From Echinometra lucunter (Eukaryota; Echinodermata; Echinoidea; Camarodonta; Echinometridae), in contig CM057154.1 of NCBI GenBank assembly GCA_029962745.1, positions 29,113,763 to 29,177,762 of the forward strand: DNA of 64,000 nucleotides, read 5' to 3'. Positions 60,141 to 64,000 of this stretch are shown here, one piece after another. The notes below the pieces were generated by a model. It did not search any database and was not told the origin of the DNA. It worked only from the letters and a program-made list of their open reading frames with translations. A program made the position numbers and the translations under genes. Every line of letters starts with the position of its first letter. Positions within the stretch are counted from its first letter, which is position 1.

Positions 60141-60338
60141 TACACTCTCTCATTCTCTTCCTCTCCCAAATTCTCATACTCGTAACCAGGCCAATTTTCC
60201 CTCTTTCACCGTACACAGCTTGGAATACCGAAGAACCCAACAATTTTGGTGGTAGAGAAGACTGCGTAATCAACTACAACGGTGGTTGGAACGATATGCC
60301 TTGTACTGCCGAACGAAACGCCGTTTGCAAGAAGGCTG
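56194..60338 (+). CDS. C-type lectin, copy 2 (exons 1-3; last exon beyond the window)
   Basis: Exons: 56194-56293, 57339-57593, 60219-60338, phase-compatible with copy 1; 60338 is followed by a GTGAGT donor. The predicted N-terminal 158 residues comprise a signal peptide (VGLMVLTTWTAFVHGA) and the whole C-type lectin domain. The sugar-site motifs are complete: EPN (EEPNN) and WND (GGWNDMPC), unlike copy 1, which has WYD. One extra codon sits between EPNN and the EDC motif (FGGREDC against VGEEDC). A PAN/apple exon like 49888-50150 is expected just past the window end, because intron 3 sequence homologous to 48.0-48.26 kb appears at 63665-63921. Introns 1 and 2 carry hAT elements. It could equally lack a final exon; this cannot be seen here. 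Confidence 0.8.
56420..57283 (+). mobile_element. Diverged, left-truncated relative of the CAGAGGCGTCGATC hAT family
   Basis: Blocks match element B at 59360-59510 (GAGTAGAAG...ATAGTATAAC-like, GAGATGCAAACC, TAAGAATAGTAAT-like, GGCATTGGTTAA-like). It shares the AGCGAGCGTAGCGAGCGAAA motif (56511-56530). The right end is CCCCGTAGAACCGCGCCTG. The matching left end is not found, and copy 1 intron 1 sequence is missing at this point, so a deletion likely accompanied it. Confidence 0.65.
57871..59751 (+). mobile_element. hAT-type element B in lectin copy 2 intron 2
   Basis: The ends CAGAGGCGTCGATCC and GGATCGACGCCTCTG are exact 15-bp inverted repeats. The 8-bp duplication CCCTCATC is exact on both sides (57863-57870 and 59752-59759). 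Lectin copy 1 has the unoccupied site at about 46535-46550 (CCCCTCCCCATCCATTGTCC). There is no transposase. GCGAGCGAAGCGAGCGAG-type motifs lie at about 58461, 58648, 58804, 59231 and 59487. Confidence 0.95.
58091..58330. mobile_element. Inverted-repeat element with 25-bp perfect ends inside hAT element B
   Basis: 58091-58115 (starting AGGAATCAGAGTTGATGG) is the exact reverse complement of 58306-58330. (TA)n tracts lie on both sides (57999-58052 and 58332-58360). The interior contains a 38-bp tandem pair with CAGACGTGTTTTTTCGTCTG, itself hairpin-prone. It is absent from element A, so it is a later insertion, probably into the TA tract. Confidence 0.75.
60076..60145. repeat. (CT)n(CA)n microsatellite
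   Basis: CT run followed by CA run, in lectin copy 2 intron 2 about 75 bp before exon 3. The copy 1 equivalent is at 46895-46925, so it predates the duplication and has expanded here. Confidence 0.95.
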
Positions 60339-60944
60339 GTGAGTAAAGCTAGCATGGCTAAAAAATGAAAAATAAAAAACAAAACATAAAACAAAAAACA
60401 AAAACCAACCAACCAACAAACAAACAAAAAAACCATAGATATCCTGTGGCCCTTTCTATCGGAGCATTGGAAGCTTTTGTTCCTTTTTTTTGGGGGGGGG
60501 GGGGTGTATTTTCACGAAGCGGAGTGCTTATTTGATAAGAAAATGCAAGTTTTTGGTATAAAAGAAACATGTTTCGTTCAGCTGTTCATTCACGTATAAT
60601 TTCATAGTTTTATTGTCCACATATCCACCACATACGTTGTTGACCCGTCGGTAGTTAACCAGGAAAGGTCGCCGACCCATGACATTATAGGAGGCAGGAT
60701 GAATACAGTGGCGTGATGATAGCATCAAATATTTTTAAGGGGCTGCGCTATCAAAAAGGGGTCCGGTTGCTGACAAACAGAAAAAGGGGGTTCTCAACGA
60801 AAACTTGAATATAACGAAATAAAAAAAGGGTAAACTTCCTCTTTTGTTGTTCTTGTTGGTGTTGTCGTTCTCCTTCTTAAATGATAATAATAATTGTGAA
60901 AATGTATAGAACGCAAACACCGTCCAAGGACGCTCATGGCGCTT

Positions 60945-60977
<33 letters not shown>

Positions 60978-60994
60978 CTTCCCTTCCAACCCCC

Positions 60995-63600
60995 AATTAG
61001 GGGCAAAATTCATTGGACCAAATGGCAAGAAACAAATTTACATTGAGATGTGAAGAAACTAGTAGTGGCAAAAATCATTAGACCAAATGACGATTAGCAA
61101 ATTTACGTTTTGGAGTGTAGAGAGCAGAAAAAAAAAATCACTGGACCAAATGGCAATAAGCAAATTTACATTTTAGAGTGTAGATAGTAGCAAAACCATT
61201 GGACCAAACGGGCTAAACAAATTTACATTATCATGTAAAGATAGTATTCGGGGCAAAATTCATTGGACCAAATGGCAAGAAACAAATTTACTTTGAGATG
61301 TGAAGATACTAGTAGTGGCAAAAATCATTAGACCAAATGACAATAAGCAAATTTACATTTTGGAGTAGGATAGTCGCAAAAAATCATTGGACCAAATCGC
61401 TACAAACAAATTTACCCTTATCATGTAAAGATAGTATTCGGGGCAAAATTCATTGGACCAAATGGCAAGAAACAAATTTACATTGAGATGTGAAGATACT
61501 AGTAGTGGCAAAAATCATTAGACCAAATGACAATAAGCAAATTTACATTTTGGAGTAGGATAGTCGCAAAAAAATCATTGGACCAAATCGCTACAAACAA
61601 ATTTACATTATTATGTGAAGATACTAGTAGGAGCAAAATTCATTGGACCAAATGGCAAGAAACAAATTTACATTGAAGTGTGAAGATACTGGTAGTGGCA
61701 AAAATCATTAGACCAAATGCCAAATTTACATCTAGGATTGTAGATAGTTGGACAAAAATTATTGGACCAAATGACAATAAACAAATTTACATTTGGAAGC
61801 GGAGATACTGGCAAAAACAATTAGACCAAGTGGCAATAAACAAATTTATGTAATGGAGTGTAGATAGCAAAAATCATTTGACCAAATCGCTATGAACAAA
61901 TTTACATTGAGATGTTAGATACTTAGCAAAAGCCATTAGACCAAATGGGAATAAGCAAATTTTCATTTTAGAAGTGTAGATAGTTGAGAAAAAAGCATTC
62001 AGCCAAATCGCAATAAACAATTTTGGAATGTGAAGATAGTGGCAAAAAATCATTGGACCAAACGGTAATAAACAATTTACATTATCATGTAAAAATACTA
62101 GTAAAAACAAAATTCATTGGACCAAATCGCAATAACAAATTTACATTGAGATGTGAAGATACTAGTAGTGGCAAAGATCATTAGACCGAATGGCAATAAG
62201 CAGATTTACATTTCAGAAGTGAAGCTAGTTGCAAAAATCATTAGACTAAAAATCACTATGACATATTTGTTTACAGGAGTGAAAATAGTGGCAAAAATTT
62301 TTAATGCAATGACCTACCTCCACTTCTCAAAGCATATTTATTTATTGCCGTTTGGTCCAATGATTTTTTTCCACTATGATCTTCACTTTTCAAATTTATT
62401 GATTGCGATTTGGTCCAATGAAATTTTTGTAACTATCTGCACTTCTAAGTTTAAATTTGTTTATTGCCATATGGTCTAATGATTTTTTGTCACTACTAGT
62501 ATCTTCACATCGCAATGTAGATTTGTTTATTGCGATTTGGTCCAATGATTCTTTTCCACTATTTTGCAAATATCTGCACTTCTAGGTGTAAATTTGTTAA
62601 TTGCCATTTGGTCTAATGACTTTTGCCACTACTGGTATCTTCACATCTCAATGTAAATTTGTTTATTGCCATTTGGTCTAATGATTTTTCCCCACTACTA
62701 GCATCTTTACTTCTCTATGCAAATTTGTCTGTTGCCATTTGGTCCAATGATATTTGCTACTATCTTCACTTTCCAAATTTCTTTATTGCGATTTTGGTCC
62801 AATGATTTGTTTATTGCCATTTGGTCTAATTATTTTTTCCCCACTTCTAGCATCTTTACTTCTCTATGCAAATTTGTCTGTTGCCATTTGGTCTCATGAT
62901 ATTTGCTACTATCTCCATTTTCCAATTTTTTTTATTGCGATTTTGGTCCAATGATTTGTTTATTGCCATTTGGTCTAATTATTTTTTCCCCACTTCTAGC
63001 ATCTTTTACTTCTCTATGCAAATTTGTCTGTTGCCATTTTGTCCAATGATATTTGCTACTATCTCCACTTTCCAAATTTCTTTATTACGATTTGGTCTAA
63101 TGAATTTTGCCACTACTTGTATCTCCACGTGATAATGTAGATTTGTTTATTGCCGTTTGGTTCAAGGATTTTTTTACAACTTTCTACACTTCTAAATGAA
63201 AATTTGCTTAATGCCATTTGCTCTAATGATTTTGGTCACTACTAGTATCATCACAGCTCAATGTAAATTTGTTTACTGCCATTTGGTCCAATGGTTTTTG
63301 CCACAACCAGTATCTTATCTGTTCATTGCCATTTGGTCCAATGATCTTTGCCTCTATCTTCACAGCTCAGTGAAAATTTGCTCCTTGCCATATGTCCAAT
63401 TAATTTTGCCACTACTACCATCTTCACATGATAATGTAAATTTGTATATTGCCATTTGGTCCAAAGAATTTTGTCACTTCAAGTATCTTCACTTGTCAAT
63501 GTCATTTTAAATTGCCATTTGGTCCAATGAATATTGCCACTATCTTCATTCCCCAAAACAAATTTGTTCATTACCATTTGATCTAATGATTGCCATTATC
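60995..63600. repeat. Inverted (head-to-head) satellite array, ~60-bp units, about 43 copies
   Basis: From 61011 to about 62300 about 21 units carry ATTRGACCAAATGGCAATAA then ACAAATTTACATT. From about 62340 to 63600 about 22 units carry the reverse complement (AATTTGTTTATTGCC then ATTTGGTCYAATGA). Units alternate between ATTGGACC and ATTAGACC forms. Higher-order repeats are visible: ~190 bp in the left half (61251 and 61441 starts nearly identical) and ~150 bp in the right half (AGCATCTTT at 62700, 62850 and 62998). The switch lies near 62310-62335. It occupies intron 3 of lectin copy 2 and has no counterpart in copy 1. Frames giving LLPFGPMIF-like peptides are repeat translation. Confidence 0.95.
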
Positions 63601-63664
63601 AATGCTTCTTTTTCTTCCTCTTTCCTTTGTTATTCTTCTTAATATTGGTCTTCTTCTCCTTGTT

Positions 63665-63921
63665 TTTCTTATATACGGCACCAGTGGAGATAGACCTATA
63701 TGCTATACCGCATCCCCGTCTGAAGGGAATTCTGCCCCCTGTCCACTGGCGTACTAGCGGGGATGGGGGGGGGGGGGGGGGCTGCTGCCCCCTCAAAATT
63801 ATCACGACCATTTTTTTCAATTATTGTTTTATCACTTCAACAACGTCATTGCATAGAATTTTCTTGAATATCTAACCGACAAGACCTGTTTTTATTCTGT
63901 TACTCTTCACTTTTCTTGAGG
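63665..63921 (+). repeat. Intron 3 segment homologous to 48015-48258
   Basis: See the copy 1 partner. Its position after the satellite indicates the array expanded between two collinear parts of intron 3. The last ~80 bases of the window show nothing recognisable. Confidence 0.75.
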
Positions 63922-64000
63922 ACCCTTTTGTTGTTGTTTTTGTGCCTTGTCAGAAGATGGACCTCTCCTAATTTTTTTCGATAGCGCAGACCCTTCTTTG

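Larger units (their letters stand above)
55803..60700 (+). repeat. Segmental duplicate of 44070-47540 (lectin locus)
   Basis: Collinear similarity starts at GGATAGCCTCATCAAAACTT (44072 and 55804) and continues through the 5' flank, exon 1, the start of intron 1, exon 2, intron 2, exon 3 and part of intron 3. The copies differ by hAT insertions in copy 2 introns 1 and 2 and by loss of much of intron 1. Confidence 0.9.

Noticed and set aside
62153..63510. Protein-coding repeats of the LLPFGPMIFATI type
   Set aside because: The peptides come from translating the AATTTG/TTTGGTCC satellite unit in shifting frames. There are no starts, splice sites or conserved frame.
60995..63600. CRISPR-like array
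   Set aside because: Units are contiguous degenerate tandem repeats without unique spacers, they switch orientation midway, and the context is a eukaryotic intron.

Overview
The window looks like nuclear DNA of a marine deuterostome, most likely an echinoderm (a sea urchin is my best guess). The reasons are short exons with GT-AG introns, AT-rich introns full of small DNA transposons, Helentron-type elements with ~150-bp tandem cores like those known from sea urchins and bivalves, and a secreted C-type lectin that has been tandemly duplicated. The species call is inference. There are no operons, CRISPR arrays or phage genes.

Layout: 1-6.8 kb holds repeats and no coding exon I can support. 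6.84-19.28 kb (+) is a complete 14-exon gene for an ADAD1/TENR-like protein: one dsRNA-binding domain, a Gln/Pro-rich linker and an adenosine-deaminase domain lacking the catalytic Glu and both zinc Cys. 20.3-25.9 kb is intergenic, with MITEs, a Helentron relic, a mariner transposase scrap and a minisatellite. 26.09-38.49 kb (+) is a complete 13-exon FKBP6/Shutdown-like gene: an FKBP domain altered at the active-site Trp, TPRs and a C-terminal extension. 38.9-44.4 kb is intergenic and holds a second full Helentron-like element. 44.46-50.15 kb (+) is a complete 4-exon secreted lectin (C-type lectin domain plus PAN/apple domain). A second, diverged copy starts at 56.19 kb, and its last exon lies beyond the window. 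Between and inside the lectin copies are hAT-type elements with 8-bp target-site duplications, one nested in another. From 61.0 to 63.6 kb a ~60-bp satellite array flips orientation in the middle.

How the genes relate: homologues of the first two genes act in animal germ cells (ADAD1 in spermatid differentiation, FKBP6/Shutdown in piRNA loading with HSP90), and they lie on the same strand about 7 kb apart. The lectin pair belongs to another theme, secreted carbohydrate recognition or immunity. Exon boundaries were joined by hand from splice signals, reading phase and family similarity. All three joined frames are open throughout.
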